DNA of 64,000 nucleotides from CAZHGD01 sp964531735 (GCA_964531735.1 CAZHGD010000011.1:18468-82467), one strand, 5' to 3'. Counted from the first letter of the stretch, positions 24,630-33,976 are shown. Program-made: numbers and translations. The notes: generated by a model from the letters alone, not told the origin.

Positions 24630-25727
24630 TCAGGCTGGCTGGTAGCTGCGATGCTCCGGCCAGGGCCGGCCGGCCAGGGCGTCCAGCGCCGCGGACTGGA
24701 CTACCTCCACGCCGACATCGCGCAGGCAGCGTAGCGTGTCGTTCGGGCGCGTGCAGTCCCAGTCGCGCCGTGTGTTGACGTTGTCAGGGCGGTAGCACGG
24801 CCCACACTCGGGTGGCTGCCAAAGGAAGCGGTGCTGCGGTCCGAGTGGCGAGACCAGCCGCGGGTCGGTCGGCCCGAACAGGGCCACCGTAGGCACTCCG
24901 AGCGCCGCCGCGATGTGCAACGGTCCACTGTCGTTGGCCACCACCACCTGACACCGCGCGAGGATGGCGGCCAGCATGGTCAGGTCGGTGCGCCCACACA
25001 GGCTGTAAGCGCCTTCGCCGGCGGCCGCGGTGACCTCGTCACACAGCTCCTGCTCGTCCGGACTGCCCATGACCAGCAAGGTGCCTTTGGTGGCCCCAAT
25101 CAGGCGGCGGGCCAGTTCGCCGTAGCGCTCGGCCGGCCAGCGTTTGATCAGCATGACCGTGCCGGGATTGCGGCCGCCGCCGGGCAGCAGTCCTAGCAGT
25201 GGCCGACGCGGACCGACCTCCTGCAGCAGCAACTCGGCCAGCACCTGCGACTCGTTGGTCAGGCCGATGCGCATGCCGGGATTGCCGACGTCGTGACCGA
25301 GGGCGCGCAAGAGGTTCAGGTAGCGCTCGGTCTCGTGGATGCGGTCGTCGAAGTAGACCTGGTGCGTCATGGTGCGGCGCGACAGTCCGAGTTGGAAGCC
25401 GACGCGCAACGGCGCCCGCGTGCCGGCGCAGAGCAACTGCGCGGCGAAGTTGCGGTGCAGGCAGAAGACCACATCGTAGCGGTTGGCCCGGAGGGTCAGC
25501 ATGATGTGACGGTAGTAGAGCAGGCTGGCGAGGCCCGTGCCGCCCCACGGGCCCTCGTAGAAGATACGCTGATGGAGCGACGGATGGCCCCGCAGGATCG
25601 GCTCGGAGTGGCGGCCGAGCAACCAGTCGATCTGCGCGTCGGGCCAGACCTGTCGGCAAGCCTCGACCAGCGGCGTGGCGAACAACACGTCGCCGATGGC
25701 GTTGAGCTTGACGATCAGCAGCTTCAA
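24630..25727 (-). CDS. Glycosyltransferase family 9 (ADP-heptosyltransferase-like)
   Basis: 365 residues. The opening MKLLIVKLNAIGDVLFATPLVEA and the nucleotide-sugar site VVANDSGPLHIAAALGVPTVALFGPTDP are hallmarks of GT9 (WaaF/WaaC heptosyltransferases). A C-terminal Cys-rich stretch (CGPCY...WDC...CLRDV) also occurs in this family. It transfers a heptose or related sugar onto a surface glycan on the inner face of the membrane. It is the last gene of the glycan operon and overlaps the epimerase gene by 4 nt. Confidence 0.88.
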   Translation of the reverse strand: MKLLIVKLNAIGDVLFATPLVEACRQVWPDAQIDWLLGRHSEPILRGHPSLHQRIFYEGPWGGTGLASLLYYRHIMLTLRANRYDVVFCLHRNFAAQLLCAGTRAPLRVGFQLGLSRRTMTHQVYFDDRIHETERYLNLLRALGHDVGNPGMRIGLTNESQVLAELLLQEVGPRRPLLGLLPGGGRNPGTVMLIKRWPAERYGELARRLIGATKGTLLVMGSPDEQELCDEVTAAAGEGAYSLCGRTDLTMLAAILARCQVVVANDSGPLHIAAALGVPTVALFGPTDPRLVSPLGPQHRFLWQPPECGPCYRPDNVNTRRDWDCTRPNDTLRCLRDVGVEVVQSAALDALAGRPWPEHRSYQPA

Positions 25728-26647
25728 GAGCGGTAGCTGTCCAGAGTGGCCTTGATGCCCTCACGGAAGGTCAACTGCGGCGACCAACCCAGTTGGGCGC
25801 GCGCTTTGTCGATGCACAGCGCGATACGCTTCACTTCGCCGACGCGGGCGGGGGCGTGCTCGACGGCGAAATCCGCGCCCCAGGCCTCGCGCAGTGCGGC
25901 CACGACCTCGTTCACCGTCACCTCGTTGCCGGTGCCGACGTTGAACATCTGCCCGTCCGGGCCGTCGATGGCGGCGACCACCGCGCGCGCGACGTCGCCC
26001 ACGTAGACGAAGTCGCGCGTCTGCTCGCCGTCACCGAACACCTTGCAGACGCTGCCTTCGAGGATCTTGACGGTGAAGATGGCGACCACGCCCGCCTCGC
26101 CGTGCGGGTCCTGACGCGGACCGTAGACGTTGCCGAAGCGCACCACCGTGTAGCGCTGGCCGTGGTTGGCGGCCTCGGCCTCCAGGTAGTGCTCGACCGT
26201 GTGCTTGGTGATGCCATAGGGCGACAGCGGGCGGGCCGGGTAGGTCTCGTCTACCGGAATCGCGCTCTCCTCGGGATCGCCGTAGATGGCCCCACCGGTG
26301 CTGGCGTAGACGATCTTCGGCTGGCCGTTGGCCCGCGCGGCCAGAATCAGGTTGATGCTGCCGTCGATGTTGCGGCGGACGTCGTTGAACGGGTCCTTGA
26401 GCGACTCAATCACCGACACTTGCGCGGCCAGGTGGCAGACCACATCAGGCTGGATGGCCGCGAACAGCTCGTTCACGAAGGCGGCGTCGGTGATGCTGCC
26501 GCGGTGGAGCGAGGCGCCGGCCGGGACATTGGCTACCTTACCGTTGCTCAGGTCGTCCAGCACATGCACTTCGTGGCCGGCAGTCACCAACAAGTCACAG
26601 ACGTGCGAGCCGATGAAGCCCGCGCCGCCGGTTACCAAAGCCTTCAT
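25724..26647 (-). CDS. NAD-dependent sugar epimerase (UDP-glucose 4-epimerase-like)
   Basis: 307 residues. Extended short-chain dehydrogenase: GGAGFIGSHV binds NAD near the N-terminus, followed by VLDDLSNG, HLAAQVSV and the catalytic YGITK (Tyr-x3-Lys, about 152-156). ASTGGAIYGDP and RFGNVYGPRQDP are typical of GalE-like 4-epimerases of UDP-Glc/UDP-GlcNAc. It probably supplies a nucleotide sugar to the neighbouring glycosyltransferases. It starts 3 nt after the GT-C gene stop and overlaps the GT9 gene. Confidence 0.85.
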   Translation of the reverse strand: MKALVTGGAGFIGSHVCDLLVTAGHEVHVLDDLSNGKVANVPAGASLHRGSITDAAFVNELFAAIQPDVVCHLAAQVSVIESLKDPFNDVRRNIDGSINLILAARANGQPKIVYASTGGAIYGDPEESAIPVDETYPARPLSPYGITKHTVEHYLEAEAANHGQRYTVVRFGNVYGPRQDPHGEAGVVAIFTVKILEGSVCKVFGDGEQTRDFVYVGDVARAVVAAIDGPDGQMFNVGTGNEVTVNEVVAALREAWGADFAVEHAPARVGEVKRIALCIDKARAQLGWSPQLTFREGIKATLDSYRS

Positions 26648-26650
26648 GCG

Positions 26651-28420
26651 TCAGTTCTCCTCTGCCGGCGATTGCGTGCCGTTCGTTGCCCGCGCCGACA
26701 CGACGAGCCACACGCCCAGATATGCCCAGGCCACCAGCAGCGGCCCGAGGCCCTGGCTGGTCAGCGGGATCAGGCCGTCCAGCCACGGCAAGTGCAGTTT
26801 CGCAAGGATTGGCGATCTTGGCAAGCCGTCGAGCGCCTCCCACGGGTAGCGGAGCCGCGGCAGCCAGCAGCCCAGGGCCACGCCGGCCGCGTTCACCGCC
26901 ACCAGCAGTCGCAGTGCCCGCGGGCAGGCGGTGCCGGCCCACTGCCAGCCGGCCACGGCGAACGGCGCCAGCAGCGGCACCAACGGCAGCAGTTGGCGCC
27001 CGGCGGGCGCGTAGCCCGAGCGCCACAGCCGGTAGGTGGCGATCAGCAGCAGGTGGGTCAGCACAGCGGCCAACAGCGCGCCGGCCCCCGGCCGACGCCA
27101 CAGGCGGCGCAGGCCCGGCCCGGCCAGCAGGCCCAGCGGCCAGGCCACGAAGAGGCCATCCTGTTGGTCGAACAGCAGGCCTGGCAGGCCGGTCCACAGC
27201 GAGCCGCTGAACGCGCCGGGGTACTTGCCGCCGCCGCAGAGCTGCGGCGCATTCGGCGACCACGAGCCGAACATCCAGGCGAAGCCGGCCAGTTGGCTGA
27301 CAACGCCCACCATCAGGCCGACCAGCGGCCACACGGTGCGCCGGCGGAGGAGTACTGCCACGGCCAGGATGGCGGCCACGGGCACGAACTTGAGGTGCAG
27401 CCAAGGCAGCAGCAGGGCGGCGAGAGTGCTCGCGACGGCCACGGGCGCTGAGCCGGCTGGCCGTACGGCGGCCAGCGCCAGCCAGGCGAGGCACAGTGCG
27501 GCGGCCGGCTCGCTGTGCAGGCTGCTGCTGAACACGAGCAGCGGCGAACAGAAGGCCACCGCCGCCGTGGCGGGCCAGCCGGCCTCGTTCGTGGGCCATA
27601 GGGCGGCCACCAAGTGGCCGGTGACCAGGGCCAGCCAACTGGCGATCAGCACCGCGACCGCCACGGCGCCGAGGCGGCCGGCCAGCAGGTAGCCGGGCGC
27701 GAGCAGCACGGAGTAACCCAGTTGGTGTACCGGCCGACGCGTGCCGCCCGGGCCCGGCACATCGTGCGGGTCGAGTTCCTTCTGAACCCCGAGCGCGCGG
27801 CGCAGGCGGTCACTCGGGTAGAACTCGCGGTAGCGCCCGCCCGCGTAGTCTGGACCCAGGTCGGCGTCGCCGTCACAGGCCAGCGAGCGGGCGCCCAGCA
27901 GGTAGTGTGGTTCATCGCCGGTCAGGCTCTGGATCTGCGTGGTCCAGGCCGCCAGCAGCCCGTAGCAGGCCAGCCAGGCCGGCCACAGGTACCGTGGGCG
28001 TTGCCGCGCCACGCGGAGCGCCAGCACGACGAGGGCGGCCACGACCAGTACGCCCGAGCCGAGGAGCGCGGTTGCCAGATGCACTGCGGCCGGCGGCACG
28101 GCGCCGGCCAGGGACTCACCGCCGAAGGCCCGGACGAGGGCGGTGGTCGGACCGGCCGGTGCCTTGAGCAGGGCCACGCCGAGCACCGTGGCGCCACACA
28201 AGGCCCACGCCTCGCCGCGCTCCGCGCCGCGGTCGCCCACGGCCCAGCGGGCGAGTTGCGTCCAGGCGAACACGATGGCGAGCGCGAAGAGACCGGCGGC
28301 CAGCGGCGGCGGGCCGTGTCCGGCCAGTTGTTGCTCGGCGCCGGCCGCCACGGTCTGCAGCGCCGCATAGCCCAGGCCGACCACCAGCCACGGACCGTGC
28401 CGGCGGCAGCCGACCATCAC
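26651..28420 (-). CDS. Multi-spanning GT-C-type glycosyltransferase or membrane protein of the glycan cluster
   Basis: 589 residues with roughly a dozen membrane segments. After about the fifth segment comes QSLTGDEPHYLLGARSL: the GDEPHYL motif in the luminal loop is typical of PMT/ArnT-like GT-C enzymes that use lipid-linked sugars (Asp-Glu as metal/catalytic acid). YPSDRLRR and GYSVLLAPGYLLAGRLG follow as in that group. The acceptor is unknown. ATG 28420 overlaps the GT4 stop by 4 nt; the second codon is also Met. Confidence 0.7.
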   Translation of the reverse strand: MMVGCRRHGPWLVVGLGYAALQTVAAGAEQQLAGHGPPPLAAGLFALAIVFAWTQLARWAVGDRGAERGEAWALCGATVLGVALLKAPAGPTTALVRAFGGESLAGAVPPAAVHLATALLGSGVLVVAALVVLALRVARQRPRYLWPAWLACYGLLAAWTTQIQSLTGDEPHYLLGARSLACDGDADLGPDYAGGRYREFYPSDRLRRALGVQKELDPHDVPGPGGTRRPVHQLGYSVLLAPGYLLAGRLGAVAVAVLIASWLALVTGHLVAALWPTNEAGWPATAAVAFCSPLLVFSSSLHSEPAAALCLAWLALAAVRPAGSAPVAVASTLAALLLPWLHLKFVPVAAILAVAVLLRRRTVWPLVGLMVGVVSQLAGFAWMFGSWSPNAPQLCGGGKYPGAFSGSLWTGLPGLLFDQQDGLFVAWPLGLLAGPGLRRLWRRPGAGALLAAVLTHLLLIATYRLWRSGYAPAGRQLLPLVPLLAPFAVAGWQWAGTACPRALRLLVAVNAAGVALGCWLPRLRYPWEALDGLPRSPILAKLHLPWLDGLIPLTSQGLGPLLVAWAYLGVWLVVSARATNGTQSPAEEN

Positions 28421-29583
28421 GGTCGGGCCTCGGCCAAGACCTGTTCGTAGACATCGTAGGTCTGCCGGGCGTTGCCTTCGAGGCTGAACTGCGCCCGGGC
28501 CCGTTCGTGGGCGGCCCGTCCCAGCGCTGCGGCGACCTCCGGGCTGGCCAGCAGATCCTGCACGGCGCCGGCCAAGGCGGGCACGTCGCCCACGTCGACC
28601 AGGCGGCCGCTACGGCTGTCCTCAATCAACTCGGGCGTGCCGCCGGCCCGCGAGGCGACCAGCGGGCGACCCAGCGCCATGGCCTCCAGCACGACGATGG
28701 GCAGACCTTCGGCCAGTGATGGCAACGCCACCACCTCGGCCATGGCCAGGAACGCGGCGGCCGGGCTGCGGTAGCCGAGCCAGCGGCAGCGCCCGGCCAG
28801 GCCGGCCGCGTTGGCCTGGGCCCGCAGGTCGCTGGCGTGGGGGCCGTCGCCGACGAACACGAACACCACGCGCGGCTCGGCCCGCAGGATGGCCGGGGCC
28901 GCCTGCAGCAGCAGGTGCTGGCCCTTGCGGCGGACGAGTTGGCCGACGACCACCACCGGCCGGTCCTGCTCGGCCAGTTGCGCAGCGCGCCGGGCGTCGG
29001 CGACCGCCTCGGCTGAGGCGAGTTGCGTCAGGTGCGCGGTGTCGATGCCGTTGTGTACCACCCGTATGCGGTCGGGTGCCAGGTGCAGGCGATGGGCCAA
29101 CTCGGTGGCAATGGACTGCGAGACGGCGATGGCCCGCTGCGACCGGCGAGCCGTTCGACGCTCGGCCAGCACCATGGCCCAGCGGCGCAACCAGGCCGTC
29201 GGCGACAGACCGGGCAGCAGCAGGTTCTCGTGGTAGGTGGTGACCACCGGCCAACCGCAGCGCTGGGCCAGCGGCCGCGCAATGGCCGAGGCGCGCAGGT
29301 CGTGGGTGTGGATCAGCCCCGGCTCACCGGCCGCCAGCAGCGACTCGAGCGCGGCCTCGGCCACCGGCAGGCGGTCGCGCAGCGGCAGGGCGTGGACCGT
29401 CACGCCGAGCGCGCGCAGCGATTCGCAGAAGACGCCGGTGCCCCACGGCAACGCCGCCTCGAAGGTGACCCGGTCACGCAAGTGCTCAACCTGGGCCAGG
29501 ATCACCTGTTGCGCGCCGTAGGCGGCGCCCAGCGTGTTGGCGGCGTCGACGAGCACGACTCGCGGGCGATCGAAAGACCTCAA
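28417..29583 (-). CDS. Glycosyltransferase family 4 (GT1/GT4 superfamily)
   Basis: 388 residues from TTG 29583-29581. The frame stays open much further upstream, but that part lies inside the preceding GT2 gene. The TTGA junction overlaps the GT2 stop by 4 nt and AGGAG sits 9 nt upstream, so TTG is the chosen start. N-terminal Rossmann domain with IHTHDLRAS and TYHENLL; donor domain with VVVVGQLVRRKGQHLLL, VFVGDGP, and the E-x7-E-like SLAEGLPIVVLEAMALGRPLVAS. A retaining transferase of surface glycan synthesis, cytoplasmic or peripheral. Confidence 0.85.
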   Translation of the reverse strand: MRSFDRPRVVLVDAANTLGAAYGAQQVILAQVEHLRDRVTFEAALPWGTGVFCESLRALGVTVHALPLRDRLPVAEAALESLLAAGEPGLIHTHDLRASAIARPLAQRCGWPVVTTYHENLLLPGLSPTAWLRRWAMVLAERRTARRSQRAIAVSQSIATELAHRLHLAPDRIRVVHNGIDTAHLTQLASAEAVADARRAAQLAEQDRPVVVVGQLVRRKGQHLLLQAAPAILRAEPRVVFVFVGDGPHASDLRAQANAAGLAGRCRWLGYRSPAAAFLAMAEVVALPSLAEGLPIVVLEAMALGRPLVASRAGGTPELIEDSRSGRLVDVGDVPALAGAVQDLLASPEVAAALGRAAHERARAQFSLEGNARQTYDVYEQVLAEARP

Positions 29584-30476
29584 CGGGAACGCTCCTGTTC
29601 CGCCTGGCAGGCCGCGCGATGGACCGGACGCCACAGTTCCTCGGCCGCTTGCTCGTCGCCTCGAACCAGGCCCACCGCCGACCGCAGGCGGCTGAGCAGG
29701 CGCACCACCGCGGCCGAGCCGCGGTCGCGGTAGGTGTTGTAGAACCACATGCGGCTGAGGTAGTGTGAGCGCCGGCGCACCAGCGGCACCTGCCCGGTGC
29801 TCTGGCCGACCCAGTGCTCCACTTCGGCGGCGGGGACCAACCACATCGGCAGGCCATGTCGCTGCAATCGCACGCTCAGCTCCATCTCTTCGAAGTACAG
29901 GAACGAGTTGGTCGACAGCAGACCGATGCGCCCCCACACCCAGGTCGGCAGCATCAAGGCGGACAAGCCGACCGCGCGCACCCGGCGCGGTTCGCGCCAG
30001 GAGCGCACCTTGGCCTGCCAGACGGCGCCGCGAGTGTGCCGCGCATACCACAGCACCAGCCGTAGCTCCTGCCACAAGGTCGGCACGTAGTCCCAGGAGA
30101 GCTGCACCGAACCATCCGGCAGGATCAGCTTCGGCTGGAACGCGCCGGCCTCGGGATGCGCCCGGGCCGTGTCGACGAGGGCCTGCAGCGCGCCGGGCCG
30201 AATCACGGCGTCACTGTTAAGCAGGAGCGTGTAGTCGCCGCGTGCCTGCCGCAGACCCACGTTGTTGCCACCGGCGAAGCCCAGGTTGCGCCCGGTCTGG
30301 ATGACGCGCACCGTCGGGTACGTCGCGCGCAACGCGGCTACCGTGTCATCGCGCGAGTGGTTATCGACGACGATCACCTCGACCGCCGCGTCGACCTCCT
30401 GTCTCAACGCACTGGCCACCGCGGCCAGCGTCAGGTCGCGCGTGTTCCAACTGACGATGATGACCGAGATGAGCAA
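29580..30476 (-). CDS. Glycosyltransferase family 2
   Basis: 298 residues from TTG 30476-30474, one nucleotide after the upstream stop, with AGGAG 8 nt upstream; no ATG is suitably placed. GT-A fold: ISVIIVSWNTRDL, VIVVDNHSRDDT, NLGFAGGNNVGL and LLNSDAVI (DxD-like). The C-terminal region has SFLYFEEMELSVRLQRHG and VEHWVGQS as in rhamnosyltransferase-like members, and ends in basic residues that could contact the membrane. Inverting transferase of the glycan operon; sugar unknown. Confidence 0.83.
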   Translation of the reverse strand: MLISVIIVSWNTRDLTLAAVASALRQEVDAAVEVIVVDNHSRDDTVAALRATYPTVRVIQTGRNLGFAGGNNVGLRQARGDYTLLLNSDAVIRPGALQALVDTARAHPEAGAFQPKLILPDGSVQLSWDYVPTLWQELRLVLWYARHTRGAVWQAKVRSWREPRRVRAVGLSALMLPTWVWGRIGLLSTNSFLYFEEMELSVRLQRHGLPMWLVPAAEVEHWVGQSTGQVPLVRRRSHYLSRMWFYNTYRDRGSAAVVRLLSRLRSAVGLVRGDEQAAEELWRPVHRAACQAEQERSR

Positions 30477-30477
30477 C

Positions 30478-31227
30478 TCAGTGCTCCTCGCCCGGATCGA
30501 GCAGTTGCCAGGTCTTGGCTCGCACACTGAACACGTAGAAGGCCATCAGGATGGCCAGCACCAGGCCGGCCGTACCGTCGCGCCAGCCGCCCTCGCGCAG
30601 GTAGCGCCGCAGGAAGTCGCGCAGCGGCGAGAGCACCATCTTCAGATTGGAGTGCCGCGCGCCGGCGGCGGCGCGGGCGGCCGCTTCGCGGTCGGTGTAG
30701 CGGTCCAGCTTGGCCAGGAACTCGCTGACGTTGCGGTGCGAGTAGTGCCGCATCGCCGCTCTGAGGACGCCGTAGCGCGCGCCCTTGACCACCTGTTCAT
30801 GCACCGCGCCAGACCACTGCTGGTCGCGGCGGTAGAGCCTCGTCAGCGGCGCCGGCCAGCCGCCGTGCCCAATCCAGCGGCCGAGCATGTGATGGCGAAA
30901 CGGAATGCCGTAGACATCGAGCGCGTCCGGCCGCGAGATGACCTCGCGGATCTCGGCGGCCAGCTCGGGCGGCACCTCTTCATCGGGATCGATGGACAGC
31001 ACCCACTCGCTGGTGCTCTGCTGGGCCGCGTAGTTCCGCTGCGTGTCGTAGCGGTCCAGACGGCGGTGGAACACGCGAGCGCCGTGCTGCTCGGCCACCA
31101 CGACGGATTCGTCCGTGCTGTCGTCGTCCACCACCACGATCTCGTCGGTCCAGGCCAGACTGCGCAGGCACCGCGGCAGCACCGCGGCTTCGTTGTGGCA
31201 GAGCAGCACGGCCGAGATGGTCGCCAT
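30478..31227 (-). CDS. Glycosyltransferase family 2 (WaaE/KdtX-like)
   Basis: 249 residues. ISAVLLCHNEAAVLPRCLRSL, EIVVVDDDSTDES, TQRNYAAQQSTSEWVLSIDPDEEV and WPAPLTRLYRR are the pattern of LPS core beta-glucosyltransferase WaaE-type enzymes. A C-terminal hydrophobic helix (LVLAILMAFYVFSV) suggests membrane association. It lies 7 nt after the preceding GT2 gene in the operon. Confidence 0.85.
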   Translation of the reverse strand: MATISAVLLCHNEAAVLPRCLRSLAWTDEIVVVDDDSTDESVVVAEQHGARVFHRRLDRYDTQRNYAAQQSTSEWVLSIDPDEEVPPELAAEIREVISRPDALDVYGIPFRHHMLGRWIGHGGWPAPLTRLYRRDQQWSGAVHEQVVKGARYGVLRAAMRHYSHRNVSEFLAKLDRYTDREAAARAAAGARHSNLKMVLSPLRDFLRRYLREGGWRDGTAGLVLAILMAFYVFSVRAKTWQLLDPGEEH

Positions 31228-31234
31228 GGACAGC

Positions 31235-32122
31235 TCACTTCCCCGCCAGCGCGAGGCGCAGTTGGGCCTTCAGCAGTCGGCGGCGGTCGGCACGGGCTGC
31301 GGAGCGGTCGGCCAGACTGCCGACCAGCTTGGCGCCGGCGGTCAGCGCCAGGCCACCGCGTAGCGCGGCGGCGGCGGCGAGGCCGTCATGCCGACGCACA
31401 TAGCGGACCAGGCTGCGCCAGTAATGCTCGCGCCGCAGGAACAGCCGGCCGCCGTAGCAGGCGCCTTCGGCGTGGACCACGGTCACCGACCGGTCGATCA
31501 CGCAGCGCCAGCCGTGCGACTGCGCGCGCCGGCACCAGTCGACGTCCTCCAGGTACATGAAGTAGCCGGTGTCGAGCTCGCCCACCTGACGCCAGACGGC
31601 CGCGCTGGTAAGCAGGCAGGCGCCGGAGACGTAGTCGACGCCCACCAGCGACGCGTCGGCCAGCGCTGGCAGGGCCGGCTCGTGGCGCCAGTGGCACAGG
31701 TCACGCAGTTCGGCGCCGACCGTGGGGAACCGTCCGCGATGCGGCTGCTCGGACCCGTCGGGGTACACCAGCCGGCAACCGAGGGCACCCAGCTCGGCTT
31801 GGCCATCGAAGCGGTCGATGAGCCGGCGCAAGGTGTCGGACGTGGGCAACTCGGTGTCGGGGTTGAGCCAGAGCAGCAGGCGTCCCGAGGCGCCGCTGAA
31901 CGCCTGGTTCGTGCCGCCGGCGAAGCCGAGATTGGTCGGCGAGGTCACCAGGCGCACCCACCCGAACTCGTCGGCCACCATCGGCGACACCGGCTCGGTC
32001 GAAGCGTTGTCGACCACCACCGTCTCGATCTCGCCGCAGTCGGTCTGCGTAGCAATGCTGGACAGGCAGACGCGCAGCTTGTCCACAGCGTTGTACGCCA
32101 CGATGCCGATGGTCAGGTCCAC
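31235..32122 (-). CDS. Glycosyltransferase family 2 (rhamnosyltransferase-like)
   Basis: 295 residues starting at GTG 32122. GT-A landmarks: LTIGIVAYNAVDKL, VVVDNAST, NLGFAGGTNQAF, LLLWLNPDTEL, and YVSGACLLTSAAVW / FMYLEDVDWCRRAQSHGW. The ED-x-D motif and spacing match dTDP-rhamnosyl-type transferases such as WbbL. A C-terminal hydrophobic stretch may tether it to the membrane. Upstream spacing to the methyltransferase gene is 24 nt. Confidence 0.83.
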   Translation of the reverse strand: MDLTIGIVAYNAVDKLRVCLSSIATQTDCGEIETVVVDNASTEPVSPMVADEFGWVRLVTSPTNLGFAGGTNQAFSGASGRLLLWLNPDTELPTSDTLRRLIDRFDGQAELGALGCRLVYPDGSEQPHRGRFPTVGAELRDLCHWRHEPALPALADASLVGVDYVSGACLLTSAAVWRQVGELDTGYFMYLEDVDWCRRAQSHGWRCVIDRSVTVVHAEGACYGGRLFLRREHYWRSLVRYVRRHDGLAAAAALRGGLALTAGAKLVGSLADRSAARADRRRLLKAQLRLALAGK

Positions 32123-32146
32123 GCCGGTCAGGATACCACGGACCGG

Positions 32147-32917
32147 CTAGCGACAGGTGACTTCGATGCCCTGTTCGTCAGCGCGAACCTCGACGCTGGC
32201 GCGGAAGCGGCGCCGGTCGCGACAGAGCGCGAAGTAGCACGGGGCACTGCGCGGGAACCACTCGGGCACGGTGTCGTGCGCGACGATGATGGCCCCGTCG
32301 GCCAGATGCGGATAGGCGGTCTCCAACAGCGAGCTGTAGATGCGCTTGCCGCGGTGCCGTTCGTTCGGATGGTCCTGGGGGCCGGTGGCGTCGAGGTAGA
32401 GCAGGTCGATGGGCTGCGCCAGCGACTGCACCGTGTCGTGGCCATCCTCCAGCCGGATGTCGGCCACCGCGCCGATGGCCGCGAAGTTGCGGCGGGCCAA
32501 CTCGACATGCTGCGGCACCACCTCGCTGCCGACGATGACATCGGCTGTCGCGCACTGCCCGGGGCCGGTCAGCGCGCCGACGTTCCAGACCAGTGTGTTG
32601 CCGCAGAACACGCCCAGACAGACGGCCGCCCGCGGTTGCTTGATGGCGCAGATGGCGAACAGCAACCGCTCCATGACCGGCGTGATCGACGTCCAGGGCA
32701 CGTCGAAGTGCTGGCGCACGGCGGCCCGCAGACGGTCGAACGCCGCCTCGTCATACGCGGTCGTCGGCAACATGCCACGCTCGTGCAGACCGGCGAGCAC
32801 CGTGGCCACGCGTTGCCGCTCGTCGCTACCGTCCGGATCGTGGACCGGCGTCCGCCCACCGGTGTCGGTCTGGTAGTACGTTCGCTCCCACTCGGGCGCG
32901 GTAATGGCGTCGATCAC
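32147..32917 (-). CDS. Class I SAM-dependent methyltransferase-like protein of the glycan cluster
   Basis: 256 residues, GTG start at 32917 with GGAAGG upstream. The middle has a Rossmann-type series: AAVCLGVFCGNTLVW where motif I is expected, SEVVPQHVELARRNF, ADIRLEDGHD and DLLYLDATGP. The motif-I glycine pattern is weaker than usual. This resembles O-methyltransferases that modify small molecules or sugars. Position in the operon suggests methylation of a glycan sugar; that is inference. Confidence 0.6.
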   Translation of the reverse strand: MIDAITAPEWERTYYQTDTGGRTPVHDPDGSDERQRVATVLAGLHERGMLPTTAYDEAAFDRLRAAVRQHFDVPWTSITPVMERLLFAICAIKQPRAAVCLGVFCGNTLVWNVGALTGPGQCATADVIVGSEVVPQHVELARRNFAAIGAVADIRLEDGHDTVQSLAQPIDLLYLDATGPQDHPNERHRGKRIYSSLLETAYPHLADGAIIVAHDTVPEWFPRSAPCYFALCRDRRRFRASVEVRADEQGIEVTCR

Positions 32918-32981
32918 GATTCACGACCTTCCTGCTCGCCGGCGGTTCGGTGCGCGCCGGGCCAGTCCTGCGCGAGACGCG

Positions 32982-33674
32982 TCAGCGCTCGCACAGGTAG
33001 TGCACCAGCGCCGCTGGATTGCTGACGCTCCGGAGGATGCGGAAGCCCGCGCGCTCGAGCAGGCCGGCCATGATCCAGTCCACCGTGCTGAGCTCCTGGG
33101 CGATGTGGCGCGCGGCCTCTTTGGCCATGCCGGCGGGACAGTCGGCCACGAACCGGTCGAAGGCCGCGGCGTGGTCATCGCCCGACCAGGCGAACACCAC
33201 ATCGCGCAAGACGAGCCGGCCGCCGGGCTTCAGCGCGCGATGGAGGTTCTGCAAGGCCACGGCCTTCCACAGATCCGGCAGGTGGTGCAACGCGGCCACC
33301 GAGACCGCCGCGTCGAAGGTGGCCGCTTCGTGCGGGAAGGTCAGGAAGCCGGCGTGAACGTACTCGATGCCGGTCAACCCGTCGGCCTCGGCCCGCGCGG
33401 CGGCGTACTGCAGCATGACCGGCGAGACATCGACGGCGGTGACCCGATGACCGGCGGCGGCGGCGACGCGCGCGAAGTGACCAGTACCGGTGCCGATCTC
33501 CAGGACGTGCGAGCCGGGCTGGAGAGCGAGTTCGCCCAGGATCATCGTGTCCTCGCCGGCCAGGTCGCGGAACTCGCCCATGCGGCGTTCGTAGCGCTCG
33601 ACCTCGGTCACATCGGTGTAGTCAGTGCCCAGTTGCTGGACCTCGTTCCATTGCCAGGCGGCTTGTCCGTCCAT
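32982..33674 (-). CDS. Class I SAM-dependent methyltransferase (UbiE/Methyltransf_11-like)
   Basis: 230 residues. HVLEIGTGTGHFARVAA is a clear AdoMet motif I, followed by VTAVDVSPVML, DAAVSVAALHHLPD and LKPGGRLVLRD. It is a small-molecule methyltransferase; the substrate is unknown. It starts 2 nt after the DUF1330 stop, so the two are translated together. Confidence 0.8.
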   Translation of the reverse strand: MDGQAAWQWNEVQQLGTDYTDVTEVERYERRMGEFRDLAGEDTMILGELALQPGSHVLEIGTGTGHFARVAAAAGHRVTAVDVSPVMLQYAAARAEADGLTGIEYVHAGFLTFPHEAATFDAAVSVAALHHLPDLWKAVALQNLHRALKPGGRLVLRDVVFAWSGDDHAAAFDRFVADCPAGMAKEAARHIAQELSTVDWIMAGLLERAGFRILRSVSNPAALVHYLCER

Positions 33675-33676
33675 GC

Positions 33677-33976
33677 CTATTCTCCGTGGTAGCGGTCGAC
33701 GAGGGTGGCGCGCGAGGTGGTCGCGCCCTCACGCAGCGGCGCGATGCGGCGGTACTCCGCCGACTCGAAGCAGGCCCGCGCGGCGGCTTCGTCGGCGAAC
33801 TCGATGATGATCAGCCGGGCTGGACACCAGTCGCCGAACACCGCGCGCGGTGACCCGCCGCGGACGAGATACGTGCCACCATGCCGCGCGACCAGCGCCG
33901 GCACCTGGCGCACGTACTCACCGTAGCGTGCGGGGTCCGTGATTTCGCCGATCTCGGCGATGAACAACACGCTCAT
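33677..33976 (-). CDS. DUF1330 (dimeric alpha/beta barrel) protein
   Basis: 99 residues from ATG 33976-33974 with GGAGGA upstream. LFIAEIGEITDPARYGEYVRQVPALVARHGGTYLVRGG...VFGDW.PARLIIIEFAD...ARACFESAEYRRIAPLRE is the whole DUF1330 fold. Family role is uncertain; members are small dimeric cytoplasmic proteins. It is the promoter-proximal gene of the glycan operon. Confidence 0.85.
   Translation of the reverse strand: MSVLFIAEIGEITDPARYGEYVRQVPALVARHGGTYLVRGGSPRAVFGDWCPARLIIIEFADEAAARACFESAEYRRIAPLREGATTSRATLVDRYHGE

Noticed and set aside
25793..27451. 552-codon plus-strand open frame
   Set aside because: Antisense to the epimerase and GT-C genes of a continuous minus-strand operon.
29584..30075. 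Upstream extension of the GT4 gene
   Set aside because: It would lie wholly inside the GT2 gene; the TTGA junction with AGGAG upstream is the better start.
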